This document shows, one piece after another, positions 53,371-62,641 of a DNA stretch of 64,000 nt (position 1 is the first letter of the stretch; each line of letters begins with the position of its first letter). Origin of the DNA: Microbacterium sp. SYP-A9085 (GTDB lineage: Bacteria; Actinomycetota; Actinomycetes; Actinomycetales; Microbacteriaceae); assembly GCF_009649635.1 (NCBI RefSeq), contig NZ_WJII01000007.1, positions 1 to 64,000 of the forward strand, given 5' to 3'. The translations under genes were made by a program, and so were the position numbers. The notes under the pieces are model-generated. The model had not been told where the DNA came from, ran no database searches, and saw only the letters and a list, made by a program, of their open reading frames with translations.

Positions 53371-53981
53371 CCGACGCCGGATCGCACTCCGTCGAGATCG
53401 AGCGCAAGTACGACGTCGACGAGGCGACGGCGCTTCCGGACCTGTCCGCACTGCCGGGCGTGGTCGATGTCGGCGCCGCCGAGCCGCGCGCGCTCGACGC
53501 CCGGTACCGGGACACCGCCGACCTGGCCCTCGCCCGCGCCCGCGTCGCCGTGCGCCGGCGCAGCGGGGGACCGGACGAAGGCTGGCATGTGAAGGCGTCC
53601 GCCGCCGACGGCAAGCACGAATGGCACTGGCCGCTCGGCGACGACCCGGACGAGGACGTCCCCGCCCCGGTCGCCGGGATCCTCGCCCAGTGGGCGGTCG
53701 GCCCGTTCCTGCCGCTGGCCCGCATCCGCAACTCCCGCGTCGCATACACGCTGCGGGATGCCGGCGGTGGCGTGATCGCGGAGTTCGTCGACGACCACGT
53801 CCGGGCGCGGAACGAGCGCACCGGCGCCGAGTCGGCCTGGCGGGAATGGGAGATCGAGCTGGGGCCGGCCGCCCCGGCCGACCACGCGGCATTCTTCTCC
53901 GCCGCCGACGCTCTCGTGGCCGCCGCGGGCGGCCGGGTCGCGGCATCCGATTCGAAGCTCGCCCGCGCGCTCTCGGCCTGA
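53367..53981 (+). CDS. CYTH-domain protein
   Basis: 204 aa from GTG 53367. N-terminal VEIERKYDV is the ExExK triphosphate-binding motif; alternating charged strands (RVAVRRRSGG, GWHVKASAADG, EWEIELGPA) build the tunnel. CYTH proteins hydrolyse inorganic triphosphate or thiamine triphosphate, or cyclise ATP; the CHAD domain often fused to it is absent. Substrate unknown. Confidence 0.87.
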   Translation: MTDAGSHSVEIERKYDVDEATALPDLSALPGVVDVGAAEPRALDARYRDTADLALARARVAVRRRSGGPDEGWHVKASAADGKHEWHWPLGDDPDEDVPAPVAGILAQWAVGPFLPLARIRNSRVAYTLRDAGGGVIAEFVDDHVRARNERTGAESAWREWEIELGPAAPADHAAFFSAADALVAAAGGRVAASDSKLARALSA

Positions 53982-54007
53982 GGTCCGCAGCAGCGCCGGA
54001 GACGCAG

Positions 54008-54042
54008 CGACGCCGCCCTCGGCTTCGTGCAGGGCGGCGTCG
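54008..54042. terminator. Bidirectional terminator between CYTH and lpdA genes
   Basis: Perfect 12-bp stem CGACGCCGCCCT (54008-54019) / AGGGCGGCGTCG (54031-54042) with an 11-nt loop, in the gap between convergent genes; a TTGTG tail follows on the plus strand. Confidence 0.8.
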
Positions 54043-54077
54043 TTGTGTTCCCGGAATCCGGGAGACTGACGGTCAGT

Positions 54078-55475
54078 CTAGAGGTTGATCATGTGTCCGG
54101 CCAGCCCGTGGAAGCCCTCCTGCAGCGCCTCGGACAGCGTCGGGTGCGTGTGCACGTTGCGGGCGGCCTCCAGCGCCGTGAGATCCCACTTCTGCGCCAG
54201 CGTCAGCTCGGGCAGAAGCTCGGACACATCCGGGCCGATAAGGTGGCCGCCGAGCAGCTCGAGGTGCTCGCCGTCGGCGATCAGCTTGACGAAGCCGACC
54301 GGCTCGCCCAGGCCGTTGGCCTTGCCGTTCGCGGAGAACGGGAACTTCGCGACCTTGACGTCGTAGCCGGCGTCGCGCGCCTGCTGCTCGGTGAGGCCGA
54401 ACGAAGCCACCTGCGGGCTGCAGAACGTCGCGCGCGGCATCATCCGGTAGTCGCCGAGCGTCATCGTCTCGGCGCCGCCGATCGTCTCCGCCGCCACGAC
54501 CGCCTGCGCTTCGGCCACGTGCGCGAGCTGCAGCTTGGCGGTCACATCGCCGATCGCGTAGATGTGCGGCACGTTCGTGCGCATGTGGTCGTCGATGTCG
54601 ATGGCGCCGCGCTCGGTGAGCTTCACGCCGGTGGTCTCCAGGCCGAAGCCCTCGACGTTCGCGGCGAACCCGACCGACATCAGCACCTTGTCCGCCTCGA
54701 TCGAGGTCTGCGTGCCGTCCTTGGGGGTGTACGTGACGGTGACTGAGGAGCCGGAGTCGGTGACGGTCTCCACCTTCGTGGACGTGAGGATGTCGATGCC
54801 GTAGCCCTTGTACTGCTTCGCGATCTCCTTGGAGACCTCGGCGTCCTCGTTGGGCAGCGCGCGGTCGAGGTACTCGATGATCGTGACGTCCACGCCGTAG
54901 TTGCGCATCACGAACCCGAACTCCATACCGATCGCACCGGCACCGACGATGACGATCGAGCCGGGCAGGTCGCGGGTGAGGATCTGCTCCTCGTACGTGA
55001 CGATGTTGCCGCCGATGCTCACGCCCGGAAGCGTGCGCACGGTCGACCCGGTGGCGATGATCGCGTTGTCGAACGTGACCTGCTCGGTCGAGCCGTCGGC
55101 CTTGGTCACGGTGATGGCGTTCGGGCCCGTGAACGACCCGCGCCCCTCGAACTCGGTGACCTTGTTCTTCTTCATCAGGTAGTGGATGCCCTTGACGTGC
55201 GTCTCCGCGACCTTGCGGCTGCGGTCCCACGCGACGCCGTAGTCGAAGTGCACGTCGCCGGAGATGCCGAAAAGCTCGGCCTTGTGCAGCACCTGGTGGG
55301 CGAGGTCGGCGTTCTTCAGGAGCGCCTTCGAGGGGATGCAGCCGACGTTGAGACAGACGCCGCCCCAGTACTTCTCTTCGATGACCGCGACGGAAAGTCC
55401 CAGCTGTGCACTGCGCACGGCCGCGACATACCCGCCGGGGCCGGCACCGAGGATGACGACGTCAAAATGTGGCAT
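54078..55475 (-). CDS. lpdA: Dihydrolipoyl dehydrogenase
   Basis: 465 aa from ATG 55475. FAD motif [20 protein letters not shown], redox pair C41-x4-C46 in [16 protein letters not shown] motif [13 protein letters not shown] near 180, and the C-terminal active-site His/Glu in [14 protein letters not shown]3 subunit of 2-oxoacid dehydrogenase complexes. No E1/E2 genes nearby. Confidence 0.96.
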   Translation of the reverse strand: MPHFDVVILGAGPGGYVAAVRSAQLGLSVAVIEEKYWGGVCLNVGCIPSKALLKNADLAHQVLHKAELFGISGDVHFDYGVAWDRSRKVAETHVKGIHYLMKKNKVTEFEGRGSFTGPNAITVTKADGSTEQVTFDNAIIATGSTVRTLPGVSIGGNIVTYEEQILTRDLPGSIVIVGAGAIGMEFGFVMRNYGVDVTIIEYLDRALPNEDAEVSKEIAKQYKGYGIDILTSTKVETVTDSGSSVTVTYTPKDGTQTSIEADKVLMSVGFAANVEGFGLETTGVKLTERGAIDIDDHMRTNVPHIYAIGDVTAKLQLAHVAEAQAVVAAETIGGAETMTLGDYRMMPRATFCSPQVASFGLTEQQARDAGYDVKVAKFPFSANGKANGLGEPVGFVKLIADGEHLELLGGHLIGPDVSELLPELTLAQKWDLTALEAARNVHTHPTLSEALQEGFHGLAGHMINL

Positions 55476-55484
55476 GCCTCAAGC

Positions 55485-56024
55485 CTACTGGTCGTCCGTG
55501 CGTCGCGAACGAGTGGCCAGCAGGTACCCGCCGCCGGCCGCGACCACGACGAGGACGACCCCGCCGATCACCCACGGCAGGACGGATCCGCCGCCGGAAT
55601 CGGGGGTCGCGGGCGCCGCTGCGGCCGCGCAGGAGGGGGATGCCGCCGGGCCGTCGCCCACGGTGAACGAGAACTCGCCGGACACCGGGTGGCCGTCGCG
55701 GGAGACGACCCGCCACTGCACGGTGACCGGGCCGGTCGCGGGCTGCGTGATCCGCTGGGTGACGACGTTGTCCGCGATGGTGGCGTCGCCTGCATCGATC
55801 GGGCGGCAGGAGGAATCGAGGATGCGGACCTGATTCGCCTCGCCGCCGGCATCCATCACCAGATCGCTGAACGTGAGCGTCACCTCGTCGGGCACGGTGG
55901 CCACGACAGCACCGTCCTTCGGGCTCGTGGACAGGAGCTGGTCGTGGGCGGACGCGGGACCGGCGACGCCGAGGACGGCGAGGGCGGCCAGCGCGAGGGC
56001 AGCGACGGCAACGGACGATCTCAC
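55485..56024 (-). CDS. CopC-like copper-binding protein
   Basis: 179 aa from GTG 56024. Signal peptide (VAALALAALAVLGVAGPASA-H) puts His1 at the mature N-terminus, as in CopC. Beta-sandwich LLSTSPKDGAVVATVPDEVT, then WRVVSRDGHPVSGEFSF. A C-terminal membrane helix at about 148-170 and a basic tail anchor it outside the membrane. It binds copper; the CopD part is not fused here. 9 bp upstream of lpdA on the same strand. Confidence 0.88.
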   Translation of the reverse strand: MRSSVAVAALALAALAVLGVAGPASAHDQLLSTSPKDGAVVATVPDEVTLTFSDLVMDAGGEANQVRILDSSCRPIDAGDATIADNVVTQRITQPATGPVTVQWRVVSRDGHPVSGEFSFTVGDGPAASPSCAAAAAPATPDSGGGSVLPWVIGGVVLVVVAAGGGYLLATRSRRTDDQ

Positions 56025-56031
56025 GGCCCGG

Positions 56032-56037
56032 AGCCTA
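56032..56037 (-). promoter_or_regulatory. -10 box of copC gene
   Basis: TAGGCT on the minus strand, then 7 nt, then GTG 56024. Leaderless geometry. Confidence 0.5.
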
Positions 56038-56178
56038 CCCTCCGCGCCTGTGCGCGAGAGGTCGAGCGGGGGATCCGAGTGGACACCGGGCGTCCCCGTT
56101 CAATAGGGTCGAACCTCGATGCTCCTCATCGCTGAGGGCATCGAATCGGTTAGTCTGGGGGGAAAGGGGAGGACAACC

Positions 56179-56679
56179 GTGGACGAGCACCGCCGACCCG
56201 TGTCCGGCGACATCCGTCGCGGCGCAGGGGGGTCCGCGCGCGAGCACGCGTCGCACGACGCGACGCAGACGTTCGGTCACGACTCCGACCTGTCGTTCGT
56301 GCCGTTCGGCAGCGACCTGTCCAGCACCGAGCTCAACGCGATCGACGCGCTGCCCTCGGGGTCGGCGCTGCTGATCGTCCGGTCCGGCCCGACGGCCGGG
56401 GCCCGGTACCTGCTGGACAGCGATGTCAGCACCGTGGGCCGGCACCCCGAGGCCGACATCTTCTTTGACGACGTCACGGTCTCCCGCCGGCACGCGGAGG
56501 TCACCCGCGAGGGCAGCCAGTTCGAGATCGTCGACCAGCGCTCCCTGAATGGGACCTACGTGAACGGCGAACGCGTGGACCGCGCGGCGCTCACGAACGG
56601 CGCCGAGGTGCGCATCGGAAAGTTCCGGCTCAACTTCTTCGTCTCTCCTGCCGACCTCACCGGGTCAGCGGGAAGCTGA
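56179..56679 (+). CDS. FHA-domain regulator (GarA/OdhI type)
   Basis: 166 aa from GTG 56179, GGGGAGGA upstream and a TAGTCT -10 box at 56151-56156. The Thr-containing segment HDATQTFGHD near residue 29 corresponds to the PknB/PknG-phosphorylated ETT motif of GarA/OdhI, and residues 75-150 form an FHA domain (STVGRHPEADIFFDDVTVSR, then SLNGTYVNGE). It would switch 2-oxoglutarate metabolism when unphosphorylated. Followed by the ftsR-type gene as in mycobacteria. Confidence 0.92.
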   Translation: MDEHRRPVSGDIRRGAGGSAREHASHDATQTFGHDSDLSFVPFGSDLSSTELNAIDALPSGSALLIVRSGPTAGARYLLDSDVSTVGRHPEADIFFDDVTVSRRHAEVTREGSQFEIVDQRSLNGTYVNGERVDRAALTNGAEVRIGKFRLNFFVSPADLTGSAGS

Positions 56680-57371
56680 TGGCCACCGCTTCCGCCCCCC
56701 GCCGCACCGGAGCGAGCGGGGGAGTGCTGAGCATCGGTCAGGTGCTCGCCCGGCTCAGCCCGGAGTTCCCCGCGCTCACCGCCAGCAAGCTGCGCTTCCT
56801 CGAGGTGCAGGGACTCGTCACCCCGCGGCGCACCGAGTCCGGCTACCGCAAGTTCACGCCCGACGATATCGAGCGGCTGCGCCTGGTGCTGACCCTGCAG
56901 CGCGACCACTACATGCCGCACTCGCGGATCCGTGAGTACCTCGCCGACGTGGACGCCGGCCGCGATCCGGCGTCGCCGGCGGCCGTGCCGCCCTCGATCA
57001 CGCCCACCCCGCGCCGGTACCGTCGTGCCGAGCTGCTGTCGGCGGCCGGCGCCGGACCCCAGCTGCTGAACGACGCCATCAGCACCGGTCTGATCGTCGC
57101 GGCGGAGAGCTACACCGAGCAGGTCCTCGGCGTGCTGCGCGCGCTCGTGGCGCTCGAGCGGCACGGGATCGAGCCGCGGCACATGCGCACGCTCCGCCAG
57201 TCGGCAGAGCGCGAGGTCGCGCTGATCGAGTCGGCGCTGGCACCGCTGCTGCGGCGCACCGACGCGTCCTCCCGCGGACGCGCCGGCGAGCTCGCGCCGG
57301 AGATAGCGGCGCGGATCGGCGAGGTGCGCTCGCATTTCGTGCGGGCGGCGCTGGACCGCCTCGTGCGGTGA
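56679..57371 (+). CDS. ftsR: MerR-family regulator (FtsR/Rv1828 type)
   Basis: 230 aa from ATG 56679, TGATG overlap with the FHA gene. MerR HTH at 19-90: LSIGQVLARLSPEFPALTAS, then RFLEVQGLVTPRRTESGYR, and a second C-terminal HTH-like part. The FHA-MerR pairing matches Rv1827-Rv1828; in Corynebacterium the homologue FtsR controls ftsZ. Regulation here is inferred. Confidence 0.9.
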   Translation: MATASAPRRTGASGGVLSIGQVLARLSPEFPALTASKLRFLEVQGLVTPRRTESGYRKFTPDDIERLRLVLTLQRDHYMPHSRIREYLADVDAGRDPASPAAVPPSITPTPRRYRRAELLSAAGAGPQLLNDAISTGLIVAAESYTEQVLGVLRALVALERHGIEPRHMRTLRQSAEREVALIESALAPLLRRTDASSRGRAGELAPEIAARIGEVRSHFVRAALDRLVR

Positions 57372-57471
57372 CCGTGCGACACGCCGCGCGCGTGGTGCGG
57401 ATGTCGTTGCCGCAGGCGCATTGCTCATCTAGCGTGGGGGTATCCGATGGGTTCGGCGAAGGGGGATGTCG

Positions 57472-58014
57472 ATGACGGCCGAGGACACGGCCGGCGACCG
57501 GTTCGCCGTTGACCTTCTTTTCACGGACGGCCTGCCCGTCATGGACGACGAGGTCGGCTATCGCGGCGCCGTGGCGGCGCGCGCTGCCGGCATCACGTAC
57601 CGGCAGCTGGACTACTGGGCCCGCACCGAGCTCGTCGAGCCGACCGTGCGCGGCGCGACCGGGTCCGGATCGCAGCGGCTGTACGGCTTCCGCGACATCC
57701 TCGTCCTCAAGCTCGTGAAGCGACTGCTGGACACCGGCATCTCACTGCAGCAGATCCGCACCGCCGTCGAGCAGCTGCGCGCCGCCGGCATCCGGGACCT
57801 CGCCGGCACCACGCTCATGAGCGACGGCGCCTCCGTGTACCTGTGCACGTCCAGCGACGAGGTCATCGACCTCGTCAGCCGTGGCCAGGGCGTGTTCGGG
57901 ATAGCGGTGGGCAAGGTCCTGACCGAGGTCGAGTCGACCCTGCTGGACTTCGACCCGCAGAAGCCCGACCCGGTCGACGAGCTCGCGGCCCGGCGCGCCA
58001 AGCGCACCGCGTAG
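57472..58014 (+). CDS. MerR-family regulator (Rv1830 type)
   Basis: 180 aa from ATG 57472, which is better spaced from AAGGGGG than ATG 57466; a TAGCGT -10 box is at 57430. MerR HTH: AARAAGITYRQLDYWARTEL, then GSGSQRLYGFRDILVLKLVK. C-terminal effector part VYLCTSSDEVIDLVSRGQGV. In mycobacteria a DUF151 nuclease gene lies between the two MerR genes; it is absent here. Its 3' side carries repeat array 2. Confidence 0.9.
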   Translation: MTAEDTAGDRFAVDLLFTDGLPVMDDEVGYRGAVAARAAGITYRQLDYWARTELVEPTVRGATGSGSQRLYGFRDILVLKLVKRLLDTGISLQQIRTAVEQLRAAGIRDLAGTTLMSDGASVYLCTSSDEVIDLVSRGQGVFGIAVGKVLTEVESTLLDFDPQKPDPVDELAARRAKRTA

Positions 58015-58040
58015 CACCCGCGGCCGTCTGTTCTCCCCTC

Positions 58041-58200
58041 TCCGCGAGGCATCCCCCAACTCGCCGAGGCAGCCCCTAACTTGCCGAGGCATCCCCGAAC
58101 GAATGAGGGATGCCTCGCGAAGTTGGGGGATGCCTCGCAAAGTTGAGGGATGCCTCGCGGAGTTGAGGGATGCCTCGCGGAGTTGGGGGATGCCTCGCGG
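58041..58200. repeat. 20-bp-period head-to-head repeat array 2
   Basis: Eight 20-bp units without spacers. Units at 58041, 58061 and 58081 read GCGAGGCATCCCC-type (plus); units at 58101, 58121, 58141, 58161 and 58181 are inverted (GGGGGATGCCTCGCG-type). The 58141 and 58161 units are identical. Same consensus family and same head-to-head design as array 1, again between convergent genes (MerR regulator and ParA-like ATPase). Confidence 0.88.
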
Positions 58201-58275
58201 AGTGCGGCGGCGGCGGGACGGCGCACCGCGTCGATGAGCGGCGCCGCTGAGCGAACGCGCGTCTGGACGCCGGGC

Positions 58276-59088
58276 TCAGCCGACGGTCGCGCCGTCCGGG
58301 GTCGCTATCCGGCCGGTGCGGATCACGCGGTCCAGCAGGGCGTCGAAGTCGGCCGCCAGCTCCTGCGCGGAGTCTCCCGGCCAGATGTGCAGGGGCTTTG
58401 CCGCACCCTGCGCCTGCTGCAGCGACGTGCGCTCGGGCAGCTGAGGCGAGAGCACCAGCGGGCCGAACATGTCGCGCAGCTCCTTGATGCGGAACTGGTG
58501 CTCGATCGACTGCGGCCGCACCCGGTTGACGACGATGCCCAGCGGCTGCAGCCGCGGGGACAGCCCGCGGCGGATCTCCTCGATCGCGCGCAGCGCCCGG
58601 TCGGCGGCCGCCACCGAGAAAAGACCCGGCTCGGTCACCACGATGACTCGGTCGCTGGCGGCCCACGCGGTCCGGGTCAGCGCGTTCAGGGACGGCGCGC
58701 AGTCCACGAGGACGAGGTCGTAATCGGCTTCGACCGCCGCCAGCGCCTCCTCGAGCTTCCACACGTCACGCACGCTGGGGTGCGGGCCGTCGAAGTTGAT
58801 CGCCGAGGGGCTGCCGATCATGACGTCGATGGTGCCGGGGTGCACCTTCGCCCAGCCGCTGGAGGTGATGGCCTGACGGACCACCTTCTCCTTCGGGTTC
58901 GCGAGCACGTCGGCGATGTTCAGCCGGCCGGCGACCTGGATGTCCATCCCGGTGGAGACGTCGGACTGCGGGTCGAGATCGACGATGAGGGTCTTCACGC
59001 CGCGGGCGAACGCCGCGGAGGCGAGACCCAGGGTCACGGTCGTCTTGCCGACGCCGCCCTTCAGTGAGCTGACGGAGAGGACGTGCAC
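58276..59088 (-). CDS. ParA-like ATPase
   Basis: 270 aa from GTG 59088. Deviant Walker A SSLKGGVGKTTVTLGLASAA near 8, A' DLDPQSDVSTGMD near 37 and Walker B YDLVLVDCAPSLNAL near 118. No ParB gene nearby. It is divergent from pyc with only about 97 bp between starts. Role unknown; such orphan ParA proteins position large complexes or act in septum placement. Confidence 0.9.
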   Translation of the reverse strand: MHVLSVSSLKGGVGKTTVTLGLASAAFARGVKTLIVDLDPQSDVSTGMDIQVAGRLNIADVLANPKEKVVRQAITSSGWAKVHPGTIDVMIGSPSAINFDGPHPSVRDVWKLEEALAAVEADYDLVLVDCAPSLNALTRTAWAASDRVIVVTEPGLFSVAAADRALRAIEEIRRGLSPRLQPLGIVVNRVRPQSIEHQFRIKELRDMFGPLVLSPQLPERTSLQQAQGAAKPLHIWPGDSAQELAADFDALLDRVIRTGRIATPDGATVG

Positions 59089-59096
59089 AAGGCCCT

Positions 59097-59116
59097 ACGT
59101 TACCGTCCCCTAGGCT
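59097..59116. promoter_or_regulatory. Divergent -10 boxes between parA-like gene and pyc
   Basis: Minus strand TAACGT (59102-59097) lies 8 nt before GTG 59088; plus strand TAGGCT (59111-59116) lies about 70 nt before pyc. The two promoters are almost back to back. Confidence 0.4.
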
Positions 59117-59185
59117 GAGAACACACTCAGCCACACAGACGGTCGCCCATTCGCGTGGGCGGGCGCCGCCCATTTGGGGGTCTGC

Positions 59186-62100
59186 ATGTTCACGAAGATC
59201 CTGGTTGCCAACCGCGGTGAGATCGCCATTCGCGCGTTTCGCGCGGCATACGAGCTGGGGGCGCGCACTGTCGCGGTCTACCCGTACGAGGATCGGCACT
59301 CGCTGCACCGTCTGAAGGCGGACGAGGCGTACCAGATCGGCGAAGCCGGACATCCCGTGCGGGCGTACCTCGATGTGGACGAGATAGTGCGGGTCGCGAA
59401 GGAGAGCGGCGCGGACGCCATCTACCCCGGGTACGGGTTCCTCTCCGAGAACCCGGAGCTGGCGGAGAAGGCCGCCGCGAACGGCATAGCGTTCATCGGC
59501 CCGCCCGCCGCCGTGCTGGAGATGGCCGGCGACAAGGTCGCCGCCAAGCACCACGCGGTCAGCGCCGGGGTCCCCGTGCTGCGCTCCACCGAGGCCTCCG
59601 ACGACATCGACGCGCTCGTCGCGCAGGCCGACGGGATAGGGTTCCCGCTGTTCGCGAAGGCCGTCGCCGGCGGCGGCGGCCGCGGAATGCGCCGGGTCGA
59701 CGCGAAGGCCGAACTCGCCCCCGCCCTGGCCGAGGCGATGCGGGAGGCCGGCAGTGCGTTCGGCGACGCGCGGATGTTCCTCGAGCAGGCGGTCCTGCGT
59801 CCCCGCCACATCGAGGTGCAGGTGCTGGCGGATGCCGCGGGCGAGGTCGTCCACCTTTTCGAGCGGGACTGCTCCGTGCAGCGCCGGCACCAGAAGGTCG
59901 TCGAGATAGCTCCGGCACCGAACCTGGACGAGGACATCCGCCGTGCGCTGCACCGCCACGCGGTGGCGTTCGCCCGGGCCATCGGCTACGTCAACGCGGG
60001 CACCGTCGAGTTCCTGCTGGAGACGGCCGGAGAACGCGCGGGCGAGGTCGTGTTCATCGAGATGAACCCCCGCATCCAGGTCGAGCACACCGTGACCGAA
60101 GAGGTCACCGACGTCGACCTCGTGCAGTCGCAGATGCGGATAGCCTCCGGCGCGACGCTGTCCGACCTCGGCCTGCACCAGGACGACATCCAGCTGCGCG
60201 GATCGGCGCTGCAGTGCCGGATCACGACCGAGGACCCGGCCCAGGGGTTCCGCCCCGACACCGGCAAGATCACGACGTACCGGTCGCCGGGTGGCGCCGG
60301 CATCCGCCTGGACGGCGGCACCACCGCCGCCGGATCGCAGATAAGCCCGCACTTCGACTCGATGCTGGCCAAGCTCATCTGCCGGGGCCGCGACTTTCCC
60401 TCCGCGGTGCGGCGGGCCCGGCGGGCGCTCGCGGAGTTCCGCATCCGCGGCGTCGCGACCAACATCCCGTTCCTGCAGGCGGTGTTCGACGACCCCGAGT
60501 TCCTCGCCGGGGACGTCACGACCCTGTTCATCGAGGAACGGCCGGAGCTGCTGCTCGGGCGCGCGTCGAAGGACCGCGGCACGAAGATCCTCACGTGGCT
60601 CGTGGACACCACCGTGAACAAGCCCAACGGCACGAACCCGGTGTCGATCGCGCCCGCTGTGAAGCTGCCCGCCACTGACCTCACGATGCCCGCCCCGGAC
60701 GGGTCGCGGCAGCGGCTGCAGGCCCTCGGCCCGGCCGGGTTCGCGGCGGAGCTGCGGGCGCGCACCGCGCTCGCGGTCACCGAGACCACGTTCCGCGACG
60801 CGCACCAGTCGCTGCTGGCGACCCGGGTGCGCACGCGCGACCTCGCCCGGGTCGCGCCGTACGTGGCACGCCTGACGCCGCAGCTGCTGTCGGTCGAGGC
60901 CTGGGGCGGCGCCACGTACGACGTCGCCCTGCGGTTCCTCGGCGAAGACCCGTGGGAGCGCCTGGACACGCTGCGCGAGGCGATGCCCAACATCGCCATC
61001 CAGATGCTGCTGCGCGGCCGGAACACCGTCGGCTACACGCCGTACCCGACCGAGGTCACCGACGCCTTCGTCCGGGAGGCCGCGGCATCCGGCATCGACA
61101 TCTTCCGCATCTTCGACGCGCTCAACGACGTCTCGCAGATGCGCCCCGCAATCGACGCGGTCCTTGCCACCGGCACCGCGGTCGCGGAGGTGGCCATGTG
61201 CTACACCGGCGACCTGCTGAACCCGGCCGAAGACCTGTACACGCTGGACTACTACCTGCGGCTCGGGGAGCAGATCGTCCAGGCCGGTGCGCACATCCTC
61301 GCGATCAAGGACATGGCGGGCCTGCTGCGCCCCGCGGCGGCGGCCAGGCTCGTCGCGGCGCTGCGCGACCGGTTCGACCTTCCCGTGCACGTGCACACGC
61401 ACGACACCGCCGGCGGTCAGCTGGCGACGCTGCTGGCCGCGAGCGCCGCGGGCGCGGATGCCGTGGACGCGGCCGCCGCGCCGATGTCGGGCACGACGAG
61501 CCAGCCGTCGCTGTCGGCCCTGGTCGCCGCCCTCGCGCACACCGAGCGCGACACCGGGCTGTCGCTGTCCGCGGTGACCGACCTGGAGCCGTACTGGGAG
61601 GCGGTGCGGCATCTGTACCGCCCGTACGAGTCCGGCCTGCCGGGCCCCACCGGCCGCGTCTACCACCACGAGATCCCCGGCGGTCAGCTGTCGAACCTGC
61701 GTCAGCAGGCGATAGCGCTGGGCCTGTCCGAGGACTTCGAGCTGATCGAGGACATGTACGCCGCGGCGAACGACATCCTCGGCCGGGTGCCGAAGGTGAC
61801 GCCGTCCTCGAAGGTGGTCGGCGACCTCGCCCTGCACCTCGCGGCCGTGAAGGCGGACCCCGCCGACTTCGCCGAGCACCCCGAGCGCTACGACGTGCCG
61901 GACTCCGTGGTCTCGTTCATGGCCGGCGAACTCGGCGATCTGCCCGGCGGGTGGCCGGAGCCGTTCCGCAGCAAGGTCCTCGCCGGCCGCGAGGCGAAGA
62001 TCGGATTCACCCCGATCACCCCCGAGCAGGAGACAGCGCTGGGCGCCGACTCCGCAACCCGGCGGCGCACCCTGAACGAGCTGCTGTTCCCGGTGCCCAC

Positions 62101-62593
62101 GCGCACGTTCCGGGAGCGCCGCGAGCAGTACGGCGACCTCAGCATGCTCGACACCTCCGACTACCTGTACGGGCTGACCCCCGGCGCCGAGCACGTCGTC
62201 GACCTTGAGCGCGGCGTGCAGCTGTACGTGGGCCTGGAGGCCATCGGCGAGGCCGACGACAAGGGCATGCGCTCGGTGATGACCACGCTCAACGGTCAGC
62301 TGCGGCCGGTGTTCGTCCGCGACCTCAGCATCGCGGTCGAGGCGCGGCAGGCCGAGAAGGCCGACACGTCCAAGCCCGGCCAGGTGGCCGCCCCGTTCTC
62401 GGGCGCGGTGACGGTGAAGGTCGACGAAGGCGAGCGGATCGAGGCGGGCCAGGCGATAGCGTCGATCGAGGCGATGAAGATGGAGGCGGCGATCACATCG
62501 CCGGTGTCCGGCGTCGTGGAGCGGGTCGTCCTCGCCGGGACCACGCCGGTGGAGGCGGGAGATCTTTTGGTCGTCATTCGTCCCGCGCAGTAA
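59186..62593 (+). CDS. pyc: Pyruvate carboxylase
   Basis: 1135 aa from ATG 59186 (GGGGG upstream). Biotin carboxylase domain (MFTKILVANRGEIAIRAFRA, ATP-grasp loop AVAGGGGRGMRR near 165, and the EMNPRIQVEHTVTEE motif near 293), carboxyltransferase domain from about 530 (ETTFRDAHQSLLATR, with metal-binding His in VHVHTHDTAGGQ near 735), and C-terminal biotinyl domain with EAMKMEA, Lys near 1098. Converts pyruvate to oxaloacetate, the anaplerotic step. Full length for the single-chain enzyme. Confidence 0.97.
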   Translation: MFTKILVANRGEIAIRAFRAAYELGARTVAVYPYEDRHSLHRLKADEAYQIGEAGHPVRAYLDVDEIVRVAKESGADAIYPGYGFLSENPELAEKAAANGIAFIGPPAAVLEMAGDKVAAKHHAVSAGVPVLRSTEASDDIDALVAQADGIGFPLFAKAVAGGGGRGMRRVDAKAELAPALAEAMREAGSAFGDARMFLEQAVLRPRHIEVQVLADAAGEVVHLFERDCSVQRRHQKVVEIAPAPNLDEDIRRALHRHAVAFARAIGYVNAGTVEFLLETAGERAGEVVFIEMNPRIQVEHTVTEEVTDVDLVQSQMRIASGATLSDLGLHQDDIQLRGSALQCRITTEDPAQGFRPDTGKITTYRSPGGAGIRLDGGTTAAGSQISPHFDSMLAKLICRGRDFPSAVRRARRALAEFRIRGVATNIPFLQAVFDDPEFLAGDVTTLFIEERPELLLGRASKDRGTKILTWLVDTTVNKPNGTNPVSIAPAVKLPATDLTMPAPDGSRQRLQALGPAGFAAELRARTALAVTETTFRDAHQSLLATRVRTRDLARVAPYVARLTPQLLSVEAWGGATYDVALRFLGEDPWERLDTLREAMPNIAIQMLLRGRNTVGYTPYPTEVTDAFVREAAASGIDIFRIFDALNDVSQMRPAIDAVLATGTAVAEVAMCYTGDLLNPAEDLYTLDYYLRLGEQIVQAGAHILAIKDMAGLLRPAAAARLVAALRDRFDLPVHVHTHDTAGGQLATLLAASAAGADAVDAAAAPMSGTTSQPSLSALVAALAHTERDTGLSLSAVTDLEPYWEAVRHLYRPYESGLPGPTGRVYHHEIPGGQLSNLRQQAIALGLSEDFELIEDMYAAANDILGRVPKVTPSSKVVGDLALHLAAVKADPADFAEHPERYDVPDSVVSFMAGELGDLPGGWPEPFRSKVLAGREAKIGFTPITPEQETALGADSATRRRTLNELLFPVPTRTFRERREQYGDLSMLDTSDYLYGLTPGAEHVVDLERGVQLYVGLEAIGEADDKGMRSVMTTLNGQLRPVFVRDLSIAVEARQAEKADTSKPGQVAAPFSGAVTVKVDEGERIEAGQAIASIEAMKMEAAITSPVSGVVERVVLAGTTPVEAGDLLVVIRPAQ

Positions 62594-62641
62594 CCTGGAG
62601 GGCGGGTTCACCCGGCCCGCCCCTTCCTGGAGAGAGCTGTC

